This document shows, piece after piece, positions 44,758-52,915 of a DNA stretch of 64,000 nucleotides (its first letter is position 1; every line of letters starts with the position of its first letter). The stretch is from JAHBNG01 sp039028975 (GTDB lineage Bacteria > Chloroflexota > Anaerolineae > Caldilineales > Caldilineaceae). The notes beneath the pieces were generated by a model. It made no database searches and had not been told where the DNA came from. It worked only from the letters and a program-made list of their open reading frames with translations. Made by a program: the position numbers and the translations under genes. The stretch is from assembly GCA_039028975.1 (NCBI GenBank), contig JBCCHB010000025.1, forward strand, positions 1 through 64,000, given 5' to 3'.

Positions 44758-45765
44758 CTAAGTAGAAAGAGCCGAAGGGTCCGAACGAACCATTTGTGAT
44801 AGTTCAAACCCTTTAAGAATATAGAATAATCCTCCTGGTAATACAAGCATCGTTGCCAGAAGATGAGTCGCAACTCCCAATAATAGACCTTGTGTACTTG
44901 GTACGCCGAGGAAAGAGAGCAGGTAAACAAATGCCGTCTGGTGGACCCCAATTCCGTCAATTGAGATGGGTAGACGCCGCAAAATCAAGACGCTAGGCAC
45001 AACAATAAAACAGTCAAGCAATGAAATCTGAAGTTGAAAGGCGCGTGCTAATGTATAGCTCCAAAAGATTGGAAAAAGATTCTCAATAAAAGAATAGAAA
45101 AAAAATGTATACAGAAGGCCTCGTTGGGATCTGTATTCTGTATACGAATTATATAGGTTGGATAGCAACCGACCGATTTTAGAATCAGTCGCCCACCCAG
45201 GTATTTTAGGAAGCGTAGCACGTAGGGAATGCTCGAAGCTCTTACTAAGTGATAAGGCAAGCAATCCACCTACTATGATTGCAGCGATTGAAACACCCCA
45301 CAGCAGACCCGTTATGTCCTCTACATAACGTCCTCCGATGAGTATACCACCACTGATAATGCTGACCACAACCATCAATAGTAGAGCCAAAATACCTAAC
45401 ACCCGTTCTATGACAATTGTCGAAGCGACGTCGGCCATAGAGTAGCCCGCCCGCGATACCGCAAAGGTCCGTATGGCGTCTCCACCAACGGTTGAGGGGA
45501 GGAACAACCCCAAAAAGGTCGACATTAAGTAAGTAACGGTCACCTCATAAAGGGAAAGAACAATTTGCCGCGCTTGGAGAAGAATGTTCCACTTATATGC
45601 CATCCATACTCGATCAACCATCCCAATTACGTAGGCCAGTAGCAACAGCAATGGTGAGCTTACGCTGATAGAGCGACGTAACTCATCCCAATCTGCCGCA
45701 TAAGCAAGGTAACCGATTAGTCCCATTCCCAGCAAGAGCCGTACCCAAAAGAAGAGGCGTTTCAT
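44758..45765 (-). CDS. Lysylphosphatidylglycerol synthase TM-domain-like (UPF0104) membrane protein
   Basis: A 335-residue membrane protein with about eight hydrophobic segments. The family motif is FLPSTVGGDAIRTFAVSRAGYSMADVASTIVIERVLGILALLLMVV, and LRRLPISIDGIGVHQTAFVYLLSFLGV is near the end. This is the flippase-like domain found in MprF, AglD and related proteins. In polysaccharide loci it may flip or handle lipid-linked intermediates, but the function is not established. It follows the acyltransferase gene by 12 bases on the minus strand and so shares its operon. Confidence 0.85.
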   Translation of the reverse strand: MKRLFFWVRLLLGMGLIGYLAYAADWDELRRSISVSSPLLLLLAYVIGMVDRVWMAYKWNILLQARQIVLSLYEVTVTYLMSTFLGLFLPSTVGGDAIRTFAVSRAGYSMADVASTIVIERVLGILALLLMVVVSIISGGILIGGRYVEDITGLLWGVSIAAIIVGGLLALSLSKSFEHSLRATLPKIPGWATDSKIGRLLSNLYNSYTEYRSQRGLLYTFFFYSFIENLFPIFWSYTLARAFQLQISLLDCFIVVPSVLILRRLPISIDGIGVHQTAFVYLLSFLGVPSTQGLLLGVATHLLATMLVLPGGLFYILKGFELSQMVRSDPSALST

Positions 45766-45777
45766 TATGCTACCTTG

Positions 45778-46536
45778 CTACTCATTGAGGAGCGACTTAC
45801 TATCCGCTTGAGCATTGGCTTCCGGGGCTGGTTCTTGAGGCAATGTTGTACTGACGTGGTTTGAAGATTGACTTGAAGATTCATCTGAGGACGAAGAGGC
45901 ATTAGGGGTATCATTGAGATATTTGATAACCCGAGCCGGCACACCCACTGCAACAGCATATGGTGGAATATCGCGATTTACAACAGCACCGGCACCAATT
46001 ACTGCATACTCTCCGATTGTGACACCAGGTAGGACGGTCACGTTGGCACCCAACCAGACTCGACGCCCAATTGTCACTTGCTTAAAAGTCGTCTCTAGAT
46101 TCTGATCGTAGTAGTCATGATCTGTCGTCGTAATTAGGCTTCCTGGACCGACCTGAGCCTCTTCACCAATTTCAATACCACCATGACCAAAGAGTTTCGA
46201 ATAGCTGTTGAGAGCCGCCCGATCTGCAATGCTAATCCATCCCTGATTACCAGCTCGCATGTATACACCGTCCTGAAAAAGACAATGGCTACCTATTTCT
46301 ACGTTGCTCGTATTTACAATTTCAACCCAACGCCCTACAATTGTCCCAGGACCGACACAGCGAAAAAGATAGCGATATTTTGCCGTAGTCCAGGCAACAT
46401 GGAACAATCGAAACATCTCCAATGGGTTCTGGCGAAGCAGCGTAGCAATATACCTGCTTTTTTGGATATGAACGATCTTTTCGCTTTGAGGTTGTGAAGA
46501 TGAGGCTTGACTATCAGAAGGAAGAATTTGTGACAT
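45778..46536 (-). CDS. Left-handed beta-helix (hexapeptide repeat) acyltransferase
   Basis: About 252 residues with a clear hexapeptide beta helix: VGPGTIVGRWVEIVNTSNVEIGSHC, GIEIGEEAQVGPGSLITTTDHDYY, VTIGRRVWLGANVTVLPGVTIGEYAVIGAGAVVNRDIPPYAVAVGVPARVIK. The conserved His in TTTDHDYY is the probable catalytic residue of the LacA/NodL/VatA type. After the helix is a Ser/Asp-rich tail (NASSSSDESSSQSS). ATG 46536 is preferred to the one at 46572, because AAAGAG lies upstream. It probably O-acetylates a polysaccharide precursor. A family 1 hairpin element lies about 40 bases upstream. Confidence 0.85.
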   Translation of the reverse strand: MSQILPSDSQASSSQPQSEKIVHIQKSRYIATLLRQNPLEMFRLFHVAWTTAKYRYLFRCVGPGTIVGRWVEIVNTSNVEIGSHCLFQDGVYMRAGNQGWISIADRAALNSYSKLFGHGGIEIGEEAQVGPGSLITTTDHDYYDQNLETTFKQVTIGRRVWLGANVTVLPGVTIGEYAVIGAGAVVNRDIPPYAVAVGVPARVIKYLNDTPNASSSSDESSSQSSNHVSTTLPQEPAPEANAQADSKSLLNE

Positions 46537-46576
46537 GAACCATATACTCTTTAAGAATGACAATGAAATCACTTGC

Positions 46577-46661
46577 TATACTGCGGTCGATTTGAAAATC
46601 GTAGTTTTCTTTAGCTCTACAGGAGTAACCAAACTACGGTTTTCAAACGGAGCTGAGTATA
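46577..46661 (-). repeat. Family 1 hairpin element, copy e (inverted orientation)
   Basis: An 85-base element running TATACTGCGGTCGATTTG to CAAACGGAGCTGAGTATA, the reverse of copies a and b. The stem is GAAAATCGTAGTTT/AAACTACGGTTTTC. Read in the orientation of copy a its loop also matches copy a (CTCCTGTAGAG against CTCTGGTAGAG). It sits between the acyltransferase start and the end of the upstream glycosyltransferase. Confidence 0.85.
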
Positions 46662-46713
46662 AGCTGAAACGGGTATTTCCGAAAAAATGCGCAAGTTACC
46701 TATTGCTCATTCC

Positions 46714-47931
46714 TTAGTCGCTGCCGATCACTGTACGTTGCTCTAAGTCCCACGCTCGCTGACCATTTTGGTAGGCTTGAATTGTGTGGTTAAAGAGCGC
46801 CTCATGTTGTTGAGCACACCGAGAGATGAAGAACTCCTTTACGTATGTTTTGTTATCTGCCCCCATACGTTTACGTAGGTCTGACTCTCGGCACAGCCTG
46901 TAGCAATTGGACTCAAAAGTCTCGACATCATCGTAAGAGACAACGAAGCCCGTCTTTTCATTTTGCAGAAAATCAGTTTGCCCTCCATGGTCATAGCAGA
47001 TAATGGGCAATCCACAGGCCATTCCCTCTAAAAAGACGAGGCCAAAGCCCTCGTGTTGGCTGGTAGAAACATAGATATCTGATAGCTCTAGCAACTGATA
47101 CTTCTCCAACTCGTCCACAAAACCCATAAAGTAAACTGCATCGTGTACCTGCTGGTTCCTGGCAAGTGATCGTAGCGACTCTTCGTCGGGACCGGCACCA
47201 ATTACCAATAGTTTAACATGACTGTTCTTCTGACGTATTCGGGATAACATGCAAATGAGTTGGTCAATTCGCTTTCGTGGAATCAACCTTCCTACGGTAA
47301 CTAGAAGAATATCTTTATCATCAAGGCCGAAATCAGCGCGCTTTGCTGGCACTATGTCGGGCGGTTGAATCGCTAATGGAATCCGCTGTCCCTGAATCTC
47401 TGGCGTATAATAGCGATTCATATTGTCTAACGTATTGGTAGACTGCCCCACAACCATATCTGCGTGGCGCAGCAGATAGCGAATCGCTGTTCGGAAGATA
47501 GGATGTCGGTGAGGAGAAAGAGACTTACTGGGGTCAAATAGATCGCCACCATGTAACGAGATTACATGGGGAATTTTCGCCATTTTCGCCAAAATATGAC
47601 CCACAGGACCGGTAGGCAGCACAAAATGGGTGTTGATGATGTCGAATGTTCTCTTCTTCAACAAGCGCTGACCAACGTGAATACCAGATGGAATAAAAGT
47701 TAGCATTGAACCAAAACTAGCCACCGATTCATTGTTCCGAAAGAGAGTCTGGGAACGGATGATTTCAACCCCTCTCTCTCTTTGATAGCTTGGTAAACCT
47801 AACCCTTGGGAGGTAAGCACCGTTACTTCATGGGTCTTTGCCAACTCTTGAGCGAGAAGTGCATTAATGACGCCGCCACCTCCACCAAGCGGAGGATACT
47901 CGTAGTTACAAAATAAGATCCTCAAACCCAT
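46714..47931 (-). CDS. Glycosyltransferase, GT4 family (GT-B fold)
   Basis: A 405-residue GT-B enzyme. The N-terminal domain begins ILFCNYEYPPLGGGGGVINALLAQELAKTHEVTVLT, with the Gly-rich loop of GT4 enzymes, followed by INTHFVLPTGPVGHILAKMAKIPHVISLHGGDLFDPSKS. The C-terminal domain has LLVTVGRLIPRKRIDQLICML, VKLLVIGAGPDEESL and the E-x7-E motif HEGFGLVFLEGMACGLPIICYDHGG. It is a typical processive-locus sugar transferase for NDP- or phospho-sugars; linkage is unknown. It follows the epimerase-methyltransferase fusion gene by 34 bases. Confidence 0.92.
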   Translation of the reverse strand: MGLRILFCNYEYPPLGGGGGVINALLAQELAKTHEVTVLTSQGLGLPSYQRERGVEIIRSQTLFRNNESVASFGSMLTFIPSGIHVGQRLLKKRTFDIINTHFVLPTGPVGHILAKMAKIPHVISLHGGDLFDPSKSLSPHRHPIFRTAIRYLLRHADMVVGQSTNTLDNMNRYYTPEIQGQRIPLAIQPPDIVPAKRADFGLDDKDILLVTVGRLIPRKRIDQLICMLSRIRQKNSHVKLLVIGAGPDEESLRSLARNQQVHDAVYFMGFVDELEKYQLLELSDIYVSTSQHEGFGLVFLEGMACGLPIICYDHGGQTDFLQNEKTGFVVSYDDVETFESNCYRLCRESDLRKRMGADNKTYVKEFFISRCAQQHEALFNHTIQAYQNGQRAWDLEQRTVIGSD

Positions 47932-47965
47932 TACCTACCTTTACTTCTGCTTCTATACTTCAACC

Positions 47966-49777
47966 TTAATTTTTATCTTCCCCGCGAACGCCGACCGCCC
48001 CAATCTTTTTTGTGAAATTCTTATTCTTCTTTCCATAGAGCATAAAACCCACGCGGAAAAAGAGAGATAGTGCTGCGGAAATCGCTAACCCGACATAATT
48101 CAGGGGATTATCGTAGAAAACATACAGGTTTAAGGGAAAGATCCGCACCCGCTCAAACCCAGTATACTCCAATACTTGCTGGAAGGAATATTCAGTAAAG
48201 GTATTGAAGTGGTCGAAATTCTGGGCAGATGCGTCCGAACCTGTAAGCGGGTTGGCACCATTTAAACCGTGGACAAGTAACGTCCCACCAACAGAGAGTT
48301 TACTGTGGCAGAGCTGGAGAAATTGGACCATCTCCTCTTTGGTTAAATGATTAAGCTCTTGCTCACAGACAATTGCATCAAAGGCCACCCGGCTACCATC
48401 CAGAAACTCTACAGCATTCGCCACCAAGCAATTTAACCCTCTGTCTACAGCATACTTAACCTTCTTGTACTCAGAATCAATGCCCAACACATCACTATAC
48501 CCAACCTCTTTTAGTACATTGACAAAATAGCCAGGTCCGCAACTGATCGATAGGATTCGACTATCACGCCGTTTGGAGAGGTACGGTAGATAATTTTCGC
48601 GATAAAATCTTCCAAAGGTCTCGTATCCTTTTTCTATATCTTCCGGTCCTTCCCAAAACGAATCAAACTGCTCCATACGAGCCGAAAGCCTCGTGCTCGA
48701 GAGAGGTGTATGTCCCATAAGGGGAGGCAAGGCTTCGGTGTGGGTGTGGTTCCCATTGGGGGAAGCGAGTAGACCTTGCTCTGTATACCATGCCACCGTT
48801 TTAGCCACGCCATCCTCGAAGCGATATTGGGGTCTAAAGCCTAGCTCGGTGGCAGCCTTTTCTGAAGAAAGAACAAAACTCTTCTGAAAGAAATCCATGC
48901 GGCGACGGTGCAAAGGGGGCTGGATGCCTGTTGGTTTAAAGAGCGTTTCCATAATGACAGCCGCACCATTGAAGAGTGCTAGAGGTGCGCGAGCTGGTGG
49001 AAGCACAACGTTCAATCCGGCTGCAACTGTTTCAATCATTTCATCAGTTGTTAGCGGATCAGGGCCAGACAATACGTATGTTTCGCCTATACCCTGCTCT
49101 TGAGTGGCCGCCAGCCAGAACCCATCCAGCAAATCGTCAATATAAATGAGATGGTGCAAGTTCTGTCCCGGTCCAATTTTGAAGAAAAATCCCTTTTGTA
49201 TGCCCCGAAATAGTTTGGCTAGGCGCTGATCGCCTGGACCATAGACTTCCGAGATACGAATGACGACAACCGATAACCGATCCAAGTAGGAGAGGACCAG
49301 CCGTTCACCTTCCAGTTTGGTTGTCCCATAAATATTGCTGGGGGCGGTTGGTGAGCCTTCTGTGATCGGCTTCTCTAGTGAGTGAGATTCACCATCCCCA
49401 TAAACACCAATGGTGCTGCCATGGATAAAACGCTGAACACCCGCCTCCACGCAAGCCTCTAACAGATTTAGGGTTCCCCCAACATTCACATCATAGAAGA
49501 GCTGATCCGGCACATTGGCTTCATGCTGAGCGGCGGCCAAATGAAAAACGAACTCTACACCTTGAACGGCTTCCCCTACACGAGAGCGATCTGTGATAGA
49601 GGCAAGAATCATCTCTGCGCCTTCTCGCTCCAATAAAGACCGATTTTGACTTTCGGCCTCGTTATTCGCTTGGGCCAATACGCGCACAGAATGACCCTCT
49701 TCCAATAAGCGCAGGGCCAGCCTGGAGCCAATAAAACCGGTCCCACCCGTGATCAGTATCTGCATCGGATTGCTCAT
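47966..49777 (-). CDS. NAD-dependent sugar epimerase/dehydratase fused to a class I methyltransferase
   Basis: A 603-residue fusion. Residues 1-340 are an extended SDR: ITGGTGFIGS (9-18), HLAAAQHE, STIGVYG and catalytic YGTTK (Tyr150, Lys154). A linker (340-390) leads to a SAM methyltransferase-like domain (about 400-530) with RILSISCGPGYFVNVLKEVGYSDVLGID, AIVCEQELNHLTKEE and LSVGGTLLVHGL. A final hydrophobic segment (about 555-580) may touch the membrane. Its start overlaps the GlpD-like gene by 4 bases. The whole reading frame is continuous, so this is not two genes. It may convert and methylate one sugar nucleotide or a lipid-linked sugar. Confidence 0.85.
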   Translation of the reverse strand: MSNPMQILITGGTGFIGSRLALRLLEEGHSVRVLAQANNEAESQNRSLLEREGAEMILASITDRSRVGEAVQGVEFVFHLAAAQHEANVPDQLFYDVNVGGTLNLLEACVEAGVQRFIHGSTIGVYGDGESHSLEKPITEGSPTAPSNIYGTTKLEGERLVLSYLDRLSVVVIRISEVYGPGDQRLAKLFRGIQKGFFFKIGPGQNLHHLIYIDDLLDGFWLAATQEQGIGETYVLSGPDPLTTDEMIETVAAGLNVVLPPARAPLALFNGAAVIMETLFKPTGIQPPLHRRRMDFFQKSFVLSSEKAATELGFRPQYRFEDGVAKTVAWYTEQGLLASPNGNHTHTEALPPLMGHTPLSSTRLSARMEQFDSFWEGPEDIEKGYETFGRFYRENYLPYLSKRRDSRILSISCGPGYFVNVLKEVGYSDVLGIDSEYKKVKYAVDRGLNCLVANAVEFLDGSRVAFDAIVCEQELNHLTKEEMVQFLQLCHSKLSVGGTLLVHGLNGANPLTGSDASAQNFDHFNTFTEYSFQQVLEYTGFERVRIFPLNLYVFYDNPLNYVGLAISAALSLFFRVGFMLYGKKNKNFTKKIGAVGVRGEDKN

Positions 49778-51507
49778 TCTTTCTTTTTGTCCCTATCCAG
49801 CCATTGAGGGAAGCGGGCCAGCACATCTTCCAACTCCTGCTCCTGGCGCTGAGGTGTCCAACGCAGTTCGGTTGCCATCAGTTCAGCACAAGAGCGAATT
49901 GATGCTTGCCCAGGGTAGGCACCCGTTCCCAAGTCGGTACGCCGGAAGACCACATCGGCTAGCCGACAAGCCATTTCATTACGGATTGCGTAGACCACCT
50001 CGGCAGCTAAAACTGATGAATCTCCAATGCAATTCGCTAGATGCGGCTCACTTTGGGCCAATGCTAAGACGTTTTTAAATGCTGTTCCGTGGTGATGGGC
50101 TAGGCTCTTAACTACCTTTGACCTGCCTGTCATATCCGCTACAGCTTGTTCCACAGCTTGCGGTGCAATTCGCTGAACCTCAGCCTCAACCTCACCAAGA
50201 ATTGTATCAAATGAATCAAAGTCGCCGCCAACTAATGAGGTATCATGTGTAGTGCTAGGCTTCTTCTTAATCCCTAGTTTATCTAAGACTAAGTCAATAG
50301 TCTTTTCAGCCATTCCCCGGGCGGTGGTAAAGCGAACGCCTACCAAGCTAATCAGGCCGTCAATATTATGTTCTTTTTGATGATCGATGAGCAAGGACCG
50401 TTTTCCATAGCTCAAATGGGTTGCACCTGGTTCATTTTCACCAAAGAGGGTTAGCCCAGCATTCCACATGGAGACATCATCAATCGAGATTTTGAGATTC
50501 AAATTGCCCATATTGACTTCATCAATAAACGCTTGAATCTCAGCCTTGGTCAGCGTAAAGCTTTCAGGCCGACCTTCAAAAACTTGGTGCCAAACGCCTA
50601 CCAGCGTATAACCTCGCCAGGGTACGAGAAAAAGATGACGATTCCCCCGGCTCAACAATGCATCTGGATCTCGGGTTCCCCCCTGAATGGCCAGCGCATG
50701 GGTTTCCACTATGTCACGGTTCAGAATAAAGTAGGCATCCCGAGAGAAGATGGGCTTGCGCTTTAAGGAAAGTTCACCACGCTCTTGAAGTAGCCATTTG
50801 GTCCACGGCCCTGTAGCGTTAATAACCATCTTGGCTTGTACTTCAAATTCATCCCCACTTAATCGGTCATGTACCGCCACGCCGGTAATGCGATTCCCTT
50901 CTTGCAATAATTGGATCACTTCGGCATAGTTGATGGCATCTCCCCCTGCTCGAATAAGAGAATGAACAAAAGCGAGGGAAAGTCTGGGTGGATTCACCAT
51001 CTGACCATCATGGAACAGGGCTGCACCACTTAACCCCTCAGTGGCCAGGTAGGGAAATAGCTCCAGAACCTGGGAGCGATTTAAGATCTGGCTACGTGGA
51101 ATTTGCCTGGACGGGTCATGGATAGGGCGGTTGCGATCCACTGTACAGAGATCATAAACGGCCAAAGCTGCCTGCATCAATTCCTTTCCCTTAAGCCCAT
51201 GTCCATAGGTAGGAATCACAAACGGCATGGGGAAGACTAGATGAGGAGCAACCTTGAGGAGCGCTGTTCGTTCAAGGCTAGATTCGCGAATCCGCGGGAA
51301 ATCTGCATGCTGTAAATATCGGATGCCACCGTGGACAACCTTAAAATGACTGGCCGAAGTCGCATGACCAAAATCACCTTGCTCAATTAATGCAACAGAA
51401 AGCCCCCGCAGCGCTGCGTCCCAAGCCGTGCAGATTCCAAAGATACCACCGCCCACTACAATGACGTCATAAGTTGAATCTGCTACTCTGGCAACATCTC
51501 TTTTCAT
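49774..51507 (-). CDS. FAD-dependent glycerol-3-phosphate dehydrogenase-like oxidoreductase
   Basis: A 577-residue protein of the GlpA/GlpD family. The FAD-binding DVIVVGGGIFGICTAWDAALRG lies at about 14-35, with the GlpD signature FGHATSASHFKVVHGGIRYLQ, then HALAIQGGTRDPDALLSRGNRHLFLVPWRGYTLVGVWH and VGVRFTTARGMAEKTIDLVL, and a C-terminal DAO_C domain. Its position among glycosyltransferase and epimerase genes and its 4-base overlap with the epimerase fusion suggest a role in polysaccharide or glycerol-linked polymer synthesis rather than only glycerol catabolism. The alternative, an ordinary GlpD, is not excluded. Confidence 0.88.
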   Translation of the reverse strand: MKRDVARVADSTYDVIVVGGGIFGICTAWDAALRGLSVALIEQGDFGHATSASHFKVVHGGIRYLQHADFPRIRESSLERTALLKVAPHLVFPMPFVIPTYGHGLKGKELMQAALAVYDLCTVDRNRPIHDPSRQIPRSQILNRSQVLELFPYLATEGLSGAALFHDGQMVNPPRLSLAFVHSLIRAGGDAINYAEVIQLLQEGNRITGVAVHDRLSGDEFEVQAKMVINATGPWTKWLLQERGELSLKRKPIFSRDAYFILNRDIVETHALAIQGGTRDPDALLSRGNRHLFLVPWRGYTLVGVWHQVFEGRPESFTLTKAEIQAFIDEVNMGNLNLKISIDDVSMWNAGLTLFGENEPGATHLSYGKRSLLIDHQKEHNIDGLISLVGVRFTTARGMAEKTIDLVLDKLGIKKKPSTTHDTSLVGGDFDSFDTILGEVEAEVQRIAPQAVEQAVADMTGRSKVVKSLAHHHGTAFKNVLALAQSEPHLANCIGDSSVLAAEVVYAIRNEMACRLADVVFRRTDLGTGAYPGQASIRSCAELMATELRWTPQRQEQELEDVLARFPQWLDRDKKKE

Positions 51508-51535
51508 ACTCTTACACTTAGCTCTATTTGAGAAC

Positions 51536-51629
51536 TATAGATGGCCAGAAAAGTTCTGTCTTCCCTTATCAGAAACTCCCATAGTAGATTGGACAAGAGT
51601 CGGGACAGGACTTTTCTGGCGAAGTATAT
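51536..51629 (+). repeat. Family 2 hairpin element, copy c
   Basis: A 94-base element with ends TATAGATGGCCAG and CTGGCGAAGTATA. The stem is CCAGAAAAGTTCTGTC pairing with GACAGGACTTTTCTGG. It lies just upstream of the GlpD-like gene (minus strand) and after the end of the GT2 gene. Confidence 0.88.
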
Positions 51630-51678
51630 CATTTGGTCTCTCTGATCGAGCCTGGAAAACTATACTGAGATCTGCTAC

Positions 51679-52698
51679 TTAATAAGAAGATTGGTTCAAT
51701 ACCTCTCGGACTACATAAACTGGTTTGTTTTGGGCTTCATGATAGGTTCGTACCAGAATTTCACCAAGCAACCCCATAATGATGAGCTGAACCCCTACCA
51801 TGATAAGTAACGCCGCAAGAATGACCATGGGTCGATCACCAATTGCCTGATCAAAAAAGAGCCGGATGGTCATCAAATAGCTTCCAATGCCTCCTCCAAC
51901 AAGAAGCATAAGCAAGCCCAAGAAACCAAAAATCTGTATCGGCCGCGTTGCGTAATCTAGGAGGAATTTAACCGTAATCAGATCAAGAACGACTCGGATG
52001 GTTCTGCCTAGTCCATACTTGGAACGGCCAAATTGACGGGCGAAGTGATTGACAGGTACTTCGGCCACCCGTACCCCCATCCAACTGGCCAAGGCCGGAA
52101 TAAATCGATGCATCTCACCATATAGGTGGATGCCTTCGATTACGTCGCGACGATATGCCTTTAGTGAACAACCATAATCATGAAGGTGAACGCCCGTCAT
52201 TTTAGAAATAAGACCGTTGGCTAGCTGAGAAGGCAACTTGCGAGTCAGAAATGTATCTTGACGGTGAAGGCGCCATCCACTTACGATATCGTACCCTTCA
52301 TCGATTTTACCCAGAAGCATAGGGACATCGGCCGGATCGTTTTGCAGATCCCCATCCATGGTCACAATCACTTGTCCATGAGCATGATCAAAGCCTGCTG
52401 CAAACGCTGCCGTCTGGCCAAAATTACGTCGCAATAGCACAACAATGAGCCGACTGTCTTGGCTCTGCAAACTACGTAAGATCGTTGGGCTATCATCGGT
52501 GCTACCATCGTCAACCAGAATGACTTCAAATTCTCGCTCCCAATCGTCCAATAAGGGCAAAAGGCGTTCATATAACCGAGGCAAACATTCAGATTCATTG
52601 AAGAGCGGTATTACGATTGATACATCGACCTGCCGCTCTTTGCCTGCGCTAGAGACCAACTTTGTATTTGGGCGAACCAACTGGGTACTCACCATCAC
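51679..52698 (-). CDS. Family 2 glycosyltransferase with C-terminal membrane helices (DPM1/ArnC type)
   Basis: A 339-residue GT-A enzyme. It shows VDVSIVIPLFNESECLPRLYERL, VILVDDGSTDDS, VLLRRNFGQTAAFAAGFDHAHGQVIVTMDGDLQNDP (the DxD-like metal site) and GCSLKAYRRDVIEGIHLYGEMHRFIPAL, then two C-terminal membrane helices (GFLGLLMLLVGGGIGSYLMT, PMVILAALLIMVGVQLIIMGLLGEIL). Such enzymes transfer a sugar to polyprenyl phosphate. A doublet ATG begins it at 52698. It is flanked by two family 2 hairpin elements. Confidence 0.92.
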   Translation of the reverse strand: MMVSTQLVRPNTKLVSSAGKERQVDVSIVIPLFNESECLPRLYERLLPLLDDWEREFEVILVDDGSTDDSPTILRSLQSQDSRLIVVLLRRNFGQTAAFAAGFDHAHGQVIVTMDGDLQNDPADVPMLLGKIDEGYDIVSGWRLHRQDTFLTRKLPSQLANGLISKMTGVHLHDYGCSLKAYRRDVIEGIHLYGEMHRFIPALASWMGVRVAEVPVNHFARQFGRSKYGLGRTIRVVLDLITVKFLLDYATRPIQIFGFLGLLMLLVGGGIGSYLMTIRLFFDQAIGDRPMVILAALLIMVGVQLIIMGLLGEILVRTYHEAQNKPVYVVREVLNQSSY

Positions 52699-52766
52699 TC
52701 CTTTTCAGCAATAATCAGCCAATCCTTATGTAACCCTGTGGATGCTGTACATCTTTACCAAGCAGC

Positions 52767-52859
52767 TATAGATGGCCAGAAAAGTTCTGTCCTTCCTCTT
52801 GGGATTATCCCAGAGTAGATTGGACAGGGGCGGGACAAGACTTTTCTGGCAAAGTATAT
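52767..52859 (+). repeat. Family 2 hairpin element, copy d
   Basis: A 93-base element very similar to the one at 51536: ends TATAGATGGCCAG and CTGGCAAAGTATA, stem CCAGAAAAGTTCTGTC/GACAAGACTTTTCTGG. It lies between the WbaP-type transferase and GT2 genes. Confidence 0.88.
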
Positions 52860-52915
52860 GGTCGTTTGCGAAGGAACCAAAGCGGTTCTCATTGACATCT
52901 GGGATCTCATTGCCG

